Both the position numbers and the translations under genes were made by a program. DNA of 64,000 nucleotides. Source: Arion vulgaris. Its lineage: Eukaryota > Mollusca > Gastropoda > Stylommatophora > Arionidae. This document shows, in pieces, positions 33,414-44,310 of the stretch; position 1 is the stretch's first letter; each line of letters begins with the position of its first letter. Under the pieces are notes generated by a model. That model saw nothing but the letters and a program-made list of their open reading frames with translations, did not search any database and was not told where the DNA came from. The stretch spans positions 66,113,590-66,177,589 of the forward strand of contig CM036759.1 in the NCBI GenBank assembly GCA_020796225.1, given 5' to 3'.

Positions 33414-35010
33414 AAAATTGTCATGTTTGTCTTTGTGACTTAGTAGCAGTCAACTCCATCACAATTGTCATGTTTGTCTTTGTGACTTAGCAGCAGTCAA
33501 CTCCATCACAATTGTCATGTTTGTCTTTGTGACTTAGCAGCAGTCAACTCCATCACAATTGTCATGTTTGTCTTTGTGACTTGGTAGCAGTCAACTCCAT
33601 CACAATTGTCATGTTTGTCTTTGTGACTTGGTAGCAGTCAACTCCATCACAATTGTCATGTTTGTCTTTGTGACTTGGTAGCAGTCAACTCCATCACAAT
33701 TGTCATGTTTGTCTTTGTGACTTGGTAGCAGTCAACTCCATCACAATTGTCATGTTTGTCTTTGTGACTTGGTAGCAGTCAACTCCATCACAATTGTCAT
33801 GTTTGTCTTTGTGACTTGGTAGCAGTCAACTCCATCACAATTGTCATGTTTGTCTTTGTGACTTGGTAGCAGTCAACTCCATCACAATTGTCATGTTTGT
33901 CTTTGTGACTTGGTAGCAGTCAACTCCATCACAATTGTCATGTTTGTCTTTGTGACTTAGTAGCAGTCAACTCCATCACAATTGTCATGTTTGTCTTTGT
34001 GACTTGGTAGCAGTCAACTCCATCACAATTGTCATGTTTGTCTTTGTGACTTGGTAGCAGTCAACTCCATCACAATTGTCATGTTTGTCTTTGTGACTTG
34101 GTATCAGTCAACTCCATCACAATTGTCATGTTTGTCTTTGTGACTTGGTAGCAGTCAACTCCATCACAATTGTCATGTTTGTCTTTGTGACTTGGTAGCA
34201 GTCAACTCCATCACAATTGTCATGTTTGTCTTTGTGACTTGGTAGCAGTCAACTCCATCACAATTGTCATGTTTGTCTTTGTGACTTGGTAGCAGTCAAC
34301 TCCATCACAATTGTCATGTTTGTCTTTGTGACTTAGTAGCAGTCAACTCCATCACAATTGTCATGTTTGTCTCTGTGACTTGGTAGCAGTCAACTCCATC
34401 ACAATTGTCATGTTTGTCTTTGTGACTGTAGCAGCTCAACTCCATCACAATTGTCATGTTTGTCTTGTGACTTGAGCAGTCAACTCCATCACAATTGTCA
34501 TGTTTGTCTTTGTGACTTGGTAGCAGTCAACTCCATCACAATTGTCATGTTTGTCTCTTGTGACTTAGAGCAGTCAACTCCATCACAATTGTCATGTTTG
34601 TCTTTGTGACTTAGTAGCATTTCAACTCCATCACAATTGTCATGTTTGTCTTGTGATTAGTAGCAGTCAACTACCATCACAATTGTCATGTTTGTGCTCT
34701 GTGACTTAGCAGTCAACCATCACAATCTGTCATGTTTGTGCGTCTTGACTTAGCAGAGTCAACTCCAACAATTGTCATGTTTGTAGCGTTGACTTACGCA
34801 GTCACCCATCACTTTGTCATGTTTTGGCTCTGACAGCAGCAGTCAACTCCATCCACAATTTCATGTTTAGCGTCGTGACGCACAGTCAACTCTCTTGTCA
34901 TGTTTGTAGGTCTGGACTTAGCAGCCTCAACTCCATCACAATTGTCATGTTGTAGGTCTATCTAGCAGACAACTCATCACAATTGTCATGTTTTGGGTCT
35001 GTGACTAGCC
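33414..35010. repeat. 47-bp satellite
   Basis: About 34 copies of a unit containing aattgtcatgtttgtctttg and agcagtcaactccatcac. Copies are nearly perfect to 34420 and become indel-rich toward 35010. Unrelated in sequence to the 47-bp array at 17228. Confidence 0.95.
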
Positions 35011-35012
35011 AT

Positions 35013-35110
35013 TTAACCATTTAATTTGTGTTTCTGATGAAGTCTAGTACTGATATTGACCACCTTTCCTGATGTCTTCATTCTCAACCGGTCTCTTCTT
35101 ATTTTATTGT
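35013..35110 (-). pseudogene. LINE NL5 fragment
   Basis: The minus strand reads ENEDIRKGGQ and ETQIKWLNG, matching EDIRKKVGTT...KKQQIKWYG of NL5 at 59000. About 100 bp, wedged between two satellites. Confidence 0.6.
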
Positions 35111-35149
35111 TATATATAAATAACCTTGCCAGAACGTTGTTACTAGGTA

Positions 35150-36475
35150 TGTATCTGAGACACACTCTTGTATGCTTATCTGAGACACACTCTTGTATGG
35201 TTATCTGAAACACACTCTTATATGGTTATCTGAGACACAGCCAACTCTTATATGCTTATCTGAGGCACACTCTTGTATGGTTATCTGAGACACACTCTTA
35301 TATGGTTATCTGAGACACAGCCAACTCTTATATGGTTATCTGAGGCACAGCCAACTCTTATATGGTTATCTGAGACACAGCCAACTCTTATATGGTTATC
35401 TGAGACATAGCCAACTCTTATATGGTTATCTGAGACACAGACAACTCTTATATGGTTATCTGAGACACACTCTTGTATGGTTATCTGAGACACACTCTTA
35501 TATGGTTATCTGAGACACAGCCAACTCTTATATGCTTATCTGAGGCACATCCAACTCTTATATGGTTATCTGAGACACAGCCAACTCTTATATGGTTATC
35601 TGAGACATAGCCAACTCTTATATGGTTATCTGAGACACCCCTTGTATGGTTATCTGAGACACACTCTTATATGGTTATCTGAGACACACTCTTGTATGGT
35701 TATCTGAGACACACTCTTATATGGTTATCTGAGACACAGCAACTCTTATATGATTGGTTATCTGAGACCAGCAACTCTTATATGGTTATCTGAGGAAGCA
35801 ACTTATATGGTACAGCACAGCCACCTTATATGGTTATCTGAGACATCAGCCAACTCTTATATGGTTATCTGAGACACAGACCAACTCTTATATGGTTATC
35901 TGAGCACAGACAATCTTATATGGTTATCTGAGACACAGACAACTCTTATATGATTATCTGAGACACAGACCTAATTTCTAGGTATGGTTATCTGAGACAC
36001 AGCAACTCTTATATGGTTATCTGAGACACAGACAACTCTTATATGGTTATCTGAGACACAGACAACTCTTATATGATTATCTGAGACACAGGCAACTCTT
36101 ATATGGTTATCTGAGACACAGCCAACTCTTATATGGTTATCTGAGACACAGCCAACTCTTATATGGTTATCTGAGCAGTCACTATTGTATCAGAGACAAC
36201 TCTTATATGGTTATCTGAGACACAGCCAACTCTTATATGGTTATCTGAGGCACAGACAACTCTTATATGGTTATCTGAGACACAGACAGCTCTTATATGG
36301 TTATCTGAGACAAGCAACTCTTATATGGTTATCTGAGACATAGCCAACTCTTATATGGTTATCTGAGGCACAGACAACTCTTATATGGTTATCTGAGACA
36401 TAGCCAACTCTTATATGGTTATCTGAGGCACAGTAATAATCTGGCGAATCTATATGTTATCTGAGATGCAACTTA
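35150..36475. repeat. 30/25-bp satellite
   Basis: About 44 copies of tggttatctgagacacagcc plus aactcttata (30 bp), interspersed with a 25-bp form tggttatctgagacacactc plus ttgta that lacks the ccaac segment. Noisy patches lie at 35740-35990 and 36170-36200. Confidence 0.95.
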
Positions 36476-36929
36476 TGTACAATAGCCTAATGGTTCAGGC
36501 ACAGTAAACAACAGGCAAGCAACAGTTCTTCCAGGCGTTAATCTTTTCTTTTATGTCAATACAGCTAAGACGCAGACATGTCTCTATTTCAATCTCAGAT
36601 TAGCCAACAATAGGTCCTTCCTACAGGGTTCGGTCAGGAAACAAAAGCACAGGAATGTGAACAATGATGTCGAGTGTGGGATAAAACTAGAAGGAGTCAT
36701 CTCTGTCTTTAAATGGTGGAGATATATACGAGATATTTAAGTTATGTTATGTTATGTGATCGACGTCATGGCACATTGGACATTCCCATTCGTGATCTAT
36801 CCTCCATTGCAGCAGTCATCCGAAAGTCCATTTGCTCACAGTACCCATGAGAAGTTGATTATTATATCTTCTCTCTACCACGAAGACAACACTGTCTGGC
36901 ATGTCCAAACTTAACGCCTAATTCTCGAA
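36476..36929. other. No recognised feature
   Basis: Non-repetitive except a short gttatgttatgttatg run near 36740. Confidence 0.5.
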
Positions 36930-37335
36930 CTCGTTCCAGTGTCTGAGACCCGCCCATATAACACAATTGAGAGCGTACCGCATTGATGATATCGGCTCTG
37001 TCCATGCTTCACATTTAAGTGTTTTCTGTCGCAGACTAAGTTGAATAAAATAAACATGAGATTAGTCGACAGGTTCCATTGAACCAAGAGGTTAAAAAAA
37101 AGACGATGGCGCTGGATAGGACACACTTTGAGAAAATCAGCGTGGAATATAACAAGAAGGGTTCTTTTCTGGAATCCACAGGGACAGCAAAAAGAAAAAT
37201 GCCTAGAAATACAAGGAGAAAAGATTTAGAGGCAGAAATCAAGAATATAAAGAAGAGCTGGGGGAGCTGCAGAAGATAGAGATAGAAGACTTGGCATGAG
37301 TTGGTTGAGGGCCTATGCCCCAATCCGGGTTAAAA
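36930..37335 (+). pseudogene. LINE NL6 C-terminal fragment
   Basis: Encodes [18 protein letters not shown] and IKKSWGSCRR, preceded by a degraded RRWRW-type segment around 37110 (gacgatggcgctggatagg). This is the basic C-terminal tail of LINE ORF2 proteins ending in GLCP-like residues. Multiple frame breaks. Confidence 0.65.
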
Positions 37336-37387
37336 AGGCAGGGAGAGAGAGAGATAGAGTCAGGAAGACAAGAAATATGGAGGCGGT

Positions 37388-37845
37388 ATTACAGACAGCT
37401 CCTTCAAACGCTCCATATCGAGAACTTTGGAGAGACTGACAGAATGGATGAATGCAAGGCTCCCATACGGCTGAACTATCAACAAGAAGAAGAGAACAGT
37501 ATTACAGACAGCTCCTTCAAACGCTCCATATCGAGAACTTTGGAGAGACTGACAGAATGGATGAATGCAAGGCTCCCATACGGCTGAACTATCAACAAGA
37601 AGAAGAGAACAGTATTACAGACATCTCCTTCAAACGCTCCATATCGAACATTTTGGAGAGACTGACAGAATGGATGAATGCAAGGCTCCCATACGGCTGA
37701 ACTATCAACAAGAAGAAGAGAACAGTATTACAGACATCTCCTTCAAACGCTCCATATTGAGCACTTTGGAGAGACTGACAGAATGGATGAATGCAAGGCT
37801 CCCATACGGCTGAACTATCAACAAGAAGAAGAGAGAAGAAAGAAA
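37388..37845. repeat. 113-bp tandem repeat, four copies
   Basis: Each unit contains ttcaaacgctccatatcgag, which is the reverse of the SINE-A 3' end, then ggagagactgacagaatgga, cccatacggctgaactatca and a short caagaagaagag tail. Units are almost identical. Confidence 0.9.
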
Positions 37846-38217
37846 TGCTGAAGTAAGGGGTGTATCATTGTCCTATTATTTCTAGATTTCTTTGCATTTT
37901 GTATCTTATTTGTTCAGTGTTTGTGTGTATATCGTGGGTCTACATTATTTTGTAGAACTTCTAGTGTGCTACGATTTCAACTAGCTGGAGAACCATTGAT
38001 TTAACAAGTTGTATGAACAGGCTCATACTGTCATACAAGACAAGGAAGGTAATCAAATAGAAATATGATCTACGAAATTGCATTCCAAAAATAAATCGTG
38101 GCGGCTTCCAGTATCAATTGTTTACCTTCGACCGACAGCAGAAATAATTAAAAATGTAGATAATATTTTGCTTTGTAACTCTAGGGAGATCGCCTGGGAC
38201 TTGATGTTATTTATGAG
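37846..38217. other. No recognised feature
   Basis: Non-repetitive sequence before the next SINE-A copy. Confidence 0.5.
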
Positions 38218-38473
38218 CCCACCCGTGTGTTGCCGGGGATCTCATTGGGAGCAAAGAATAGTAACACTGCGGCCTACAAGGCATGTCGTAAGAGGCGACT
38301 GAGGTAGGGACCTACGGAAACAACTCTACTAAATAAAAAGCATCGCAGAAACACTGGCCTACTTGTAGGCGCATAACTGGCACATCGTTCAATCGCTCTT
38401 AGGCTATAATCACATACAAATCAGAAAGAGTGGTTTAACAAGAGGTAGATATGGAACGTTCGAAGAAGAAGAA
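38218..38473 (+). mobile_element. SINE-A, full length
   Basis: ccacccgtgtgttgccgggg start, ggcatgtcgtaagaggcgac, aacaactctactaaataaaa, gatatggaacgttcgaagaa tail. The flank ttgatgttatttatgagcc at its start recurs with two changes at 38677-38695, beyond the adjoining LINE piece. Confidence 0.88.
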
Positions 38474-38475
38474 AA

Positions 38476-38670
38476 TGATGAATCACAGCCCGCCTGAAAA
38501 ACTTTCTGTCTCTAGCAAGTTCTCTCACCTCCTCCGTCATCATGTTCAATATTTCTTTGATGTCCTGCTGCCACTTTAGTTTTGGTCGTCCCCTACCTCG
38601 TACTCCAGGAACCTATTACCGTTCTCTCCAAACATCTGTGACGTTTAACGTGGACAAAATATTTCATCCT
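38476..38670 (-). pseudogene. LINE C-terminal fragment, minus strand
   Basis: The minus strand reads VRGRGRPKLKWQQDIKE, ILNMMTEEVRELARDRKFF and a final RRA/V residue run: the end of a LINE ORF2, followed by a short 3' UTR. Similar in style to NL6 but not confidently assigned. Confidence 0.7.
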
Positions 38671-38734
38671 CTGGGATATGACGTTATTTATGAGCCAATA
38701 CTTCTAGCTATCTGCAAACATCTTGATTTTATAC

Positions 38735-39008
38735 AGGGTTGGCTATTAAATAACATAAAAATAAGGAAACTGAAATATATAACACATCAAACGAAATGAG
38801 GGCATAAAGAAGATGCTTTTGGAGGAAAATGTGCCTGGAAGAAGAATGAAAGAAAGACCTAGAAGACGATAGGTGCAAGATGTCATTTACGATCTGAAAA
38901 TGACTGCTGCTGACGCCGGTCAACTTGCAAAGAACAGAGAATTTTCCAGGACTGCTGTCATGTGAGACAGGTCCAGAAGAGACAAGCTACTTGATGATGA
39001 TGACTACT
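38735..39008 (+). pseudogene. LINE NL2 3' end
   Basis: gttggctattaaataacata, cacatcaaacgaaatgaggg, aaatgactgctgctgac and a gatgatgatgac tail match the NL2 copy at 20130-20395. This copy lacks the upstream motif in which the 47-bp array forms. Confidence 0.8.
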
Positions 39009-39089
39009 AGATATGCCGGTCTTACAACCCGGAAATAGAGAATGTCAGATTAGTATCAAACTGTTTTGTCAAAAAGTTATTTTCCAAGA

Positions 39090-39440
39090 TTTATAGGTGA
39101 TGGAGAATCGCTTGTCATACCATGCCTGAATAACAGCTGTCCATCGCAAGCGGTGATGACAACGGTGGTGATGGATAATCGCTTGTTATCCCTTGCTTGA
39201 ATAATAGCTGTCCATCGCAGGGTGGTGACAACAGGGTGATGGAGAATTGATTGTATCCCTTGTTTGAATAATAGCTGTCCATCAGCAAGCGGTGATGACA
39301 ACAGAGCGATGGAGAATTGCTTGTATCCCTTGTTTGAATAATAGCTGTCCATCGCAAGCGGTGGTGACAACAGGAGCGATGGAGAATTGCTTGTCATCCC
39401 TTGTTTGAATAATAGCTGTCCATCGCAAGCGGTGGTGACA
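39090..39440. repeat. About 65-bp minisatellite, five copies
   Basis: Units contain tgaataatagctgtccatcg, caagcggtggtgacaac and gatggagaattgcttgt, with length variation. The last copy leads into repeat DR1, whose start it repeats. Confidence 0.85.
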
Positions 39441-39625
39441 ACAGCCTCAGGCGTGTGCGCTGACCTGTCTGGTTGTGCGGAGGTGACTGTAGAGTCCAAT
39501 CCTAGAACACAATCCCCTACCACAGGTGGGACATACATGATCAAGGTTAGACATGTTGGTGTTATGCGTTCTGTTCTTTTTCGCGGACAGTTCGTTTTCG
39601 GCTCATGGCTCAACGAGGCCCCATT
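39410..39625. repeat. Dispersed repeat DR1
   Basis: ctgtccatcgcaagcggtgg, ggaggtgactgtagagtcca, acacaatcccctaccacagg and acatacatgatcaaggttag recur at 54225-54425. No coding or terminal structure recognised. Confidence 0.75.
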
Positions 39626-40724
39626 GACGATTCTCTCAAGCTTTTAGCTGAGTTTCTCTTGTGTTGTTACAGCGCCACATTTGACGATCTTGTTTTCTCT
39701 GTGTCTCAACGGTACGATGATTCTCAGCTTTGAGCGTGTGAGTTTACATCTTGTCTTGTCTACAGGCCACGAAGTTTTGTTGACGACTTTTGCGCAATGG
39801 GTTCCTAGCACGTGGTGTCTATATGAAGCATTTCAGAGACACTTTAAGAGCATCTTTAAGCGTTTTTCTGTCCACCATCTGAACGTCTTCTCCTTGCCTT
39901 AAGTGTAAGGACGCCGATGTTCCTGTATTCTTCTTCTTCTTCCGCTATGAATGCAGGCGTAGTCAGGGCGCCGGGTAGGTACTGGCTGATTTTTGCGTGA
40001 AGGTAGCTTTCCTTTTTACTAGTGTCCCCTGCCATACAAGCGTGCCTACTCTGATTTCCGAGGTGTTCCTGTAATAGTTTTCAATATCTTCCACTGATTT
40101 GAATATCCTGACAGGAAATATAAAATCGGTCACTTATCAGTCTGGTTGACTTAAGGAGCGCCGCTTGTACACAACCTAATCGGAACGGTGTACATTGAAA
40201 CAGTGTATCCTCTAGTGCAAACACTCAACTAAGAACAGTGTTTGGTCCCTAGCTTCTTAATCCCTTTTCCAAACACACGGTTCGTGACGGTGGTATCACA
40301 AACTATCCTTCTTAGCAGTCAAACCCTTTCTTTGTATCGGAATCACGTAATAAAACGACGGTTAGGGCAAACGTGGAGCAAACAAAGACGTGGGAAAAGA
40401 GTAAAGAGTTGGTGTGGATAGATATAGATCTCATCTTCTCAACGGTGCACGCTATTTCCTTCACGCACGAAAAGATTGTGTGCAAACAACCTACACTGAA
40501 CACATTTTTAGAGCGCCCCTCTTAAAAAATTTGTTCAGTGAAGGGGGGGGGGGGAAGGTACTTTTAAAAATTAAGTAATTTGAAAATGCGTCAAAGAAAC
40601 GTTGTAATAACGTGGGCGGCAAGTACGCTAGTTTGTTTTGCACAGTCAAGTTTACAATGTTAAGCATTAACAATTTTATTATTACGGCTATAATACCCTA
40701 GTAGTTTTGGATATTGTTAATTAA
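39626..40724. other. Mostly unrecognised, with a SINE-like scrap
   Basis: 39925-40080 is a reversed sequence with a cttcttcttcttcc tail and cgtagtcagggcgccgggta, like a GAAG-tailed element. A G11-type homopolymer lies at about 40543. The rest shows no recognised gene or repeat. Confidence 0.5.
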
Positions 40725-40870
40725 ATTCCAAGAGAAATTGTGGGGTATCCACGAGGAGTTACTGCTGATGTTTTCGAGAGATGTCTAAGATTGTTGCCGG
40801 GGCTACGGAGTTCGTGCAATTCTCTAGGCAGATGGCTTGTCGTTTCTGCTGAGAGAGACTGAACTATATC
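40725..40870 (+). mobile_element. SINE-E fragment
   Basis: gccggggctacggagttcgt and ctgagagagactgaac match 57610-57720. No head or tail is preserved. Confidence 0.5.
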
Positions 40871-40948
40871 GAGTAAATCCAACTGAAATGAAGTCAATTT
40901 CATAAGGTAAAAAATCAGTTTGCTGTCAAAGAAAATCAGAATTTGTCT

Positions 40949-41682
40949 GGGGTTGAAGGCGCAGTGGGACAACGATACGTCAGGGTTAGTGAAGGGGCAC
41001 TAATCAAGACCCTGTCCCCCACCTCCACGTAGTGACCCTGGAAACAGACTTTGATTCCCGTCTGGTCAAGGGGGTACAGGGATCGAAAGAGAAATACTGG
41101 TAGTGGTAGCAGTGCAAGCACGGAAGGGGCAAACAGGTCCGAAAAGTCCTGAACAATGCATGCATCTCCTGGCCGATGTCCGCTAGAATTTGTCCAAGTT
41201 CTCAAAATGTAAGATACAGCAGTGTTCGAGTCGTCCGCGAACAAATGCTAACTCCCCCGGAGTAAATGACCGAATTGGAGGGATGAGAAGTGCATCCCAA
41301 AGTCGAGACGTGGAGCGAAACTCGGAACCCTGTGCACGAGTCAAGCTTTGCGTCAGGGCAGTCCCGAGGCACGGTAAATGAGACTGCAAATGTGAGAACA
41401 CAACGGTCGTAGCAACTTCCCAACAGATGGGAAAGTCTGCACGCAAAGGGATGAGAGGTGCATCCGTCGAAGAGACGTATACTCGCGTGGGGCGAATTTC
41501 GGAGAGCGAACTCAGTAAACGCTGGTTGAAACCGAACACACCACCGAAGGGTAAGCACCTGAGCTCCAATAGGTATTGACGGTTGTGCATGTACACTCGT
41601 TCTTGGTGTTTGACTGTTTATATATCACAATAGAATGATAAAAAACGGCCTTAAGAACGTTCGCTTGAAGAAGAAAAGAAGA
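40949..41682 (+). mobile_element. E-family element E1
   Basis: Begins ggggttgaaggcgcagtggg, shares ccacctccacgtagtgaccc with the 5' module of E2, E3 and E4, and ends tttatatatcacaatagaat, acgttcgcttgaagaagaaa. Flanked by agaatttgtct (40938-40948) and agaattagtct (41683-41693), a target-site duplication with one mismatch. Shorter than E2, with a different middle section. No convincing protein. Confidence 0.75.
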
Positions 41683-41785
41683 AGAATTAGTCTTACAGTG
41701 GATACCAGCAAAATGTGGCATACCAGGAAATGAAAATGCTGATAAAATTCGTAAAGGCTGGAGAGAGCCTAACATAACATCACCC
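41683..41785 (+). pseudogene. LINE NL7 RNase H fragment, left part
   Basis: Encodes VSLTVDTSKMWHTRK in one frame and, in another, LQWIPAKCGIPGNENADKI, the conserved RNase H block LQWIPAHCGxxGNExAD. It is cut by E2 at 41786 and continues at 43106. Confidence 0.8.
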
Positions 41786-43093
41786 GGGGTCAAAAGGCTC
41801 ATGAGGTCATGGTGGTAACATGAGCCAGGGTTAGCGAGGGGCGCGCTAACCAAGACCCTGCCCCTAACCTCCACGCGGTGACCCTGGAAACAGACTCTGG
41901 TTCTGGTCTGGCTAAGAGGGGCAGGGATCGGGAGAGGAAACTACTGGTAGTGGTAGCAGTGCAATTACGGAAAGACGATAAAGATACATACAAATAAAAT
42001 GCACAATTCTCCTGACCGATGTCCAACAAGATATTGCCCAAGTCCCTGAACGCAAAGAAACAGCAACGAAACGACTCAGACATGGATGAGAGGTGCATCC
42101 AGTGACCAAACGTATGCCCACGTAGGGCGAAGCTCGAAGCCCTGAGGAGGCAAACATTGCCAGCCCGTCGGCAAGAATAAATAAGACAGGACCGTAACGA
42201 ATGAAAGTCTACCCTCGTGTTGGTGCGAGAGAAGATTGCAGCTGACCCCGCATTGGTAGCCTGGTGCAGATACATGTACTGGGCAAGGTTTGCCGAGCGC
42301 AAAAGAACAAGTTGCGTTTAGTGCATAACGAAACTATCCGCCCTGGGAAAACCGTGCAAGGTACTGTGCGATTAAAATTAACATCCCCGGAAGAACTGAG
42401 GTTGGTGATGCCTAAAGGAACTGCCAGCCTTTTGGCAACTGGGCAAGGTTCGATTGCAGTCGTAACTAACATCCCCGGAATAACTGGGGCGGGTGATGGC
42501 GGCGAGCGCAAAATCCTCAGTTACGCTTATAGTGCCCACTGAAACGACCCTCTACATTGTTTGTACTCGGTCCCATGCCAGTGCTTTCGAGGTAATTGCA
42601 AATTGCCACGTACCGATACGCGTCTAGAAAAGGCAGAGAATGTTCCTTCCCCGGATCAAACTCAAAATGTACGGTAAAGCCAAGCCGACAATGTACGGAT
42701 CAAACAGGAAGCCCGGGTCCTGAACATTGGCGAAGGCCGATACTTTACACGGTGTTTTATACGAGTAAGACGCCGTCCGAGGACAAGCTGACAAGCCGAG
42801 AAATATTTCTCAGTCAGAACGGGTAAAGCAGCGTAACTCACTGTCTTGGCGTAGATCACAAAGCCCAAATATACGGCAAAGTTGATCGAAAGGCGTAGAT
42901 CCGAAAGGATCGTTCTAGGAAAGTTCACCCTAGTAAATCAAAAGCTGGCAGAAAACGGACGGGCGGGCCTAGTCACCATGGGCGCACAATCGTCCGACGT
43001 AGATCACTCCGTTCTTGCCAGTGGACCAATTATACATCACAATAAGAATGATCAAATTGGCCGTGAAGAATGTTAGCAGAAGAAGAAGAAGAA
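41786..43093 (+). mobile_element. E-family element E2, full length, with perfect target-site duplication
   Basis: 1,308 bp starting ggggtcaaaaggctcatgag and ending atgttagcagaagaagaaga. Flanked by ataacatcaccc at 41774-41785 and 43094-43105, inside LINE NL7. It contains a 92-codon frame (42264-42542) also open in E4, with three residue changes. Near 42910-42960 it has ctaggaaagttcaccctagt and ggcagaaaacggac, homologous to the centre of SINE-A. Non-LTR retroposition by a LINE that recognises the (GAA)n end is inferred. Confidence 0.88.
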
Positions 43094-43105
43094 ATAACAT
43101 CACCC

Positions 43106-43261
43106 AACATAAAGCTATACAGAAGCAAAGACTCTCCTGAAACAATCCAGAAAAATAATGTGGAGAAAAACAAAACGCAGGATACAACCCAGAGCACGAC
43201 AGTACAAACACAATAAACGGAAAAGCATAGACCAGTCTTCAGACTTAAGAACGAGACGCGG
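43106..43261 (+). pseudogene. LINE NL7 RNase H fragment, right part
   Basis: Continues the frame broken by E2: IKLYRSKDSPETIQKNN. It follows the RNase H block of 41683-41785 and is then cut by E3. Confidence 0.7.
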
Positions 43262-43493
43262 GGTCAAAGGCGCATAGGTACAACGACGCGTCAGGATTAG
43301 TGAGCTGGTACTAATCAATATCCTACCCCACCTCCACGTGGTGACCCTGGTAACAGACATTGATTCCTGTCTGGTTAAGAGGGTAGGGATCGAGGGAGAG
43401 CTACAGGTAGTAGTAGTAGTAGTGCAAGCACAGAAAAACAATGCAGGTCCAAAAATCCAAGAATAAAATGCACGCATCTTCTGTCCGATGAAA
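43262..43493 (+). mobile_element. E-family 5' module E3
   Basis: ggggtcaaaggcgcataggt, cacctccacgtggtgaccct, gattcctgtctggttaagag and gtagggatcgag match the first 230 bp of E2. The rest of the element, including the tail, is absent. Confidence 0.75.
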
Positions 43494-43499
43494 AGTTGC

Positions 43500-43860
43500 T
43501 TAAATTGTTGGCTTGCTGGATTCTAGTTTCGATCTCTCTGTCAGTCTACTATCAGATGTGACGATACTTCCTAGGTATTTGACTTCTCTCACCTGCATTA
43601 GCGTTTGGTCAATTATTTGTATGTTGATATCATTATGTTCTCTGTTTATAGTCATGACTTCTGTCTTTTGAATGTTGATCTTAGTGTTGTATTTGAGGCT
43701 GCTATCATTGAGTAAGTTTATGTGTTCTTGAAGCTGTTCACTATTATTATTGAATAGACACTGGTAGTCAGCAAAGAGCAAATATAATGATCTGGTCTAT
43801 TCTGCTGAGGTCTTTGATAAAGTAATTTCCATAATCATATCCAGTGTTTGTCTTTCAGTC
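43500..43860 (-). pseudogene. LINE reverse transcriptase palm fragment (RTE/NL5-like)
   Basis: The minus-strand frame has MLFADYQCLF, where the catalytic FADD is degraded to FADY, then INIQKTEVMTINREH, MQVREVKYLGSIVTSD. These are palm motifs C to E of a non-LTR reverse transcriptase. The change at the second catalytic aspartate and truncation on both sides make it inactive. Confidence 0.8.
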
Positions 43861-44310
43861 TACTGCAGATTCTCTCTGTATGATGGTTTTTACATTTTGA
43901 AAAGCAGTGGCTGGTAAATTTGCGCTTTGAGACACTGTCTTCCTTAGCCAAGACATCGAATCTCTGATTTCAATCAGTACACTAGCCATCTTGTTTTTTT
44001 TTTTAAATGGATTAAAATGTAATATGATCTTAGTCAAAATTGAATGAGTCAAAAGTCTAAGAGAAAAGTATGTAGGGTACAGAAAATATGTTATCTGTTA
44101 GGAATGTGGAAGGTTCTTCGCTAAGGACGAGGGTATATTCAACCAGACACGTTGAGGAGTGCTGAGGCAAAAATATTGCGTCGGAAAAGTTGAAGATTTT
44201 ACAAGAAATTTTTTGTTAAGAGACGAAGATTGATGAATGAGTCATAAGTATGAAGGTAATATGAAACTCTTTATCAGGTGAAGTAAAGGTGAGTTAGGTT
44301 CATAAATAGG
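43861..44310. other. No recognised feature
   Basis: Low-complexity AT-rich sequence with a T10 run at about 43992. No family recognised. Confidence 0.45.
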
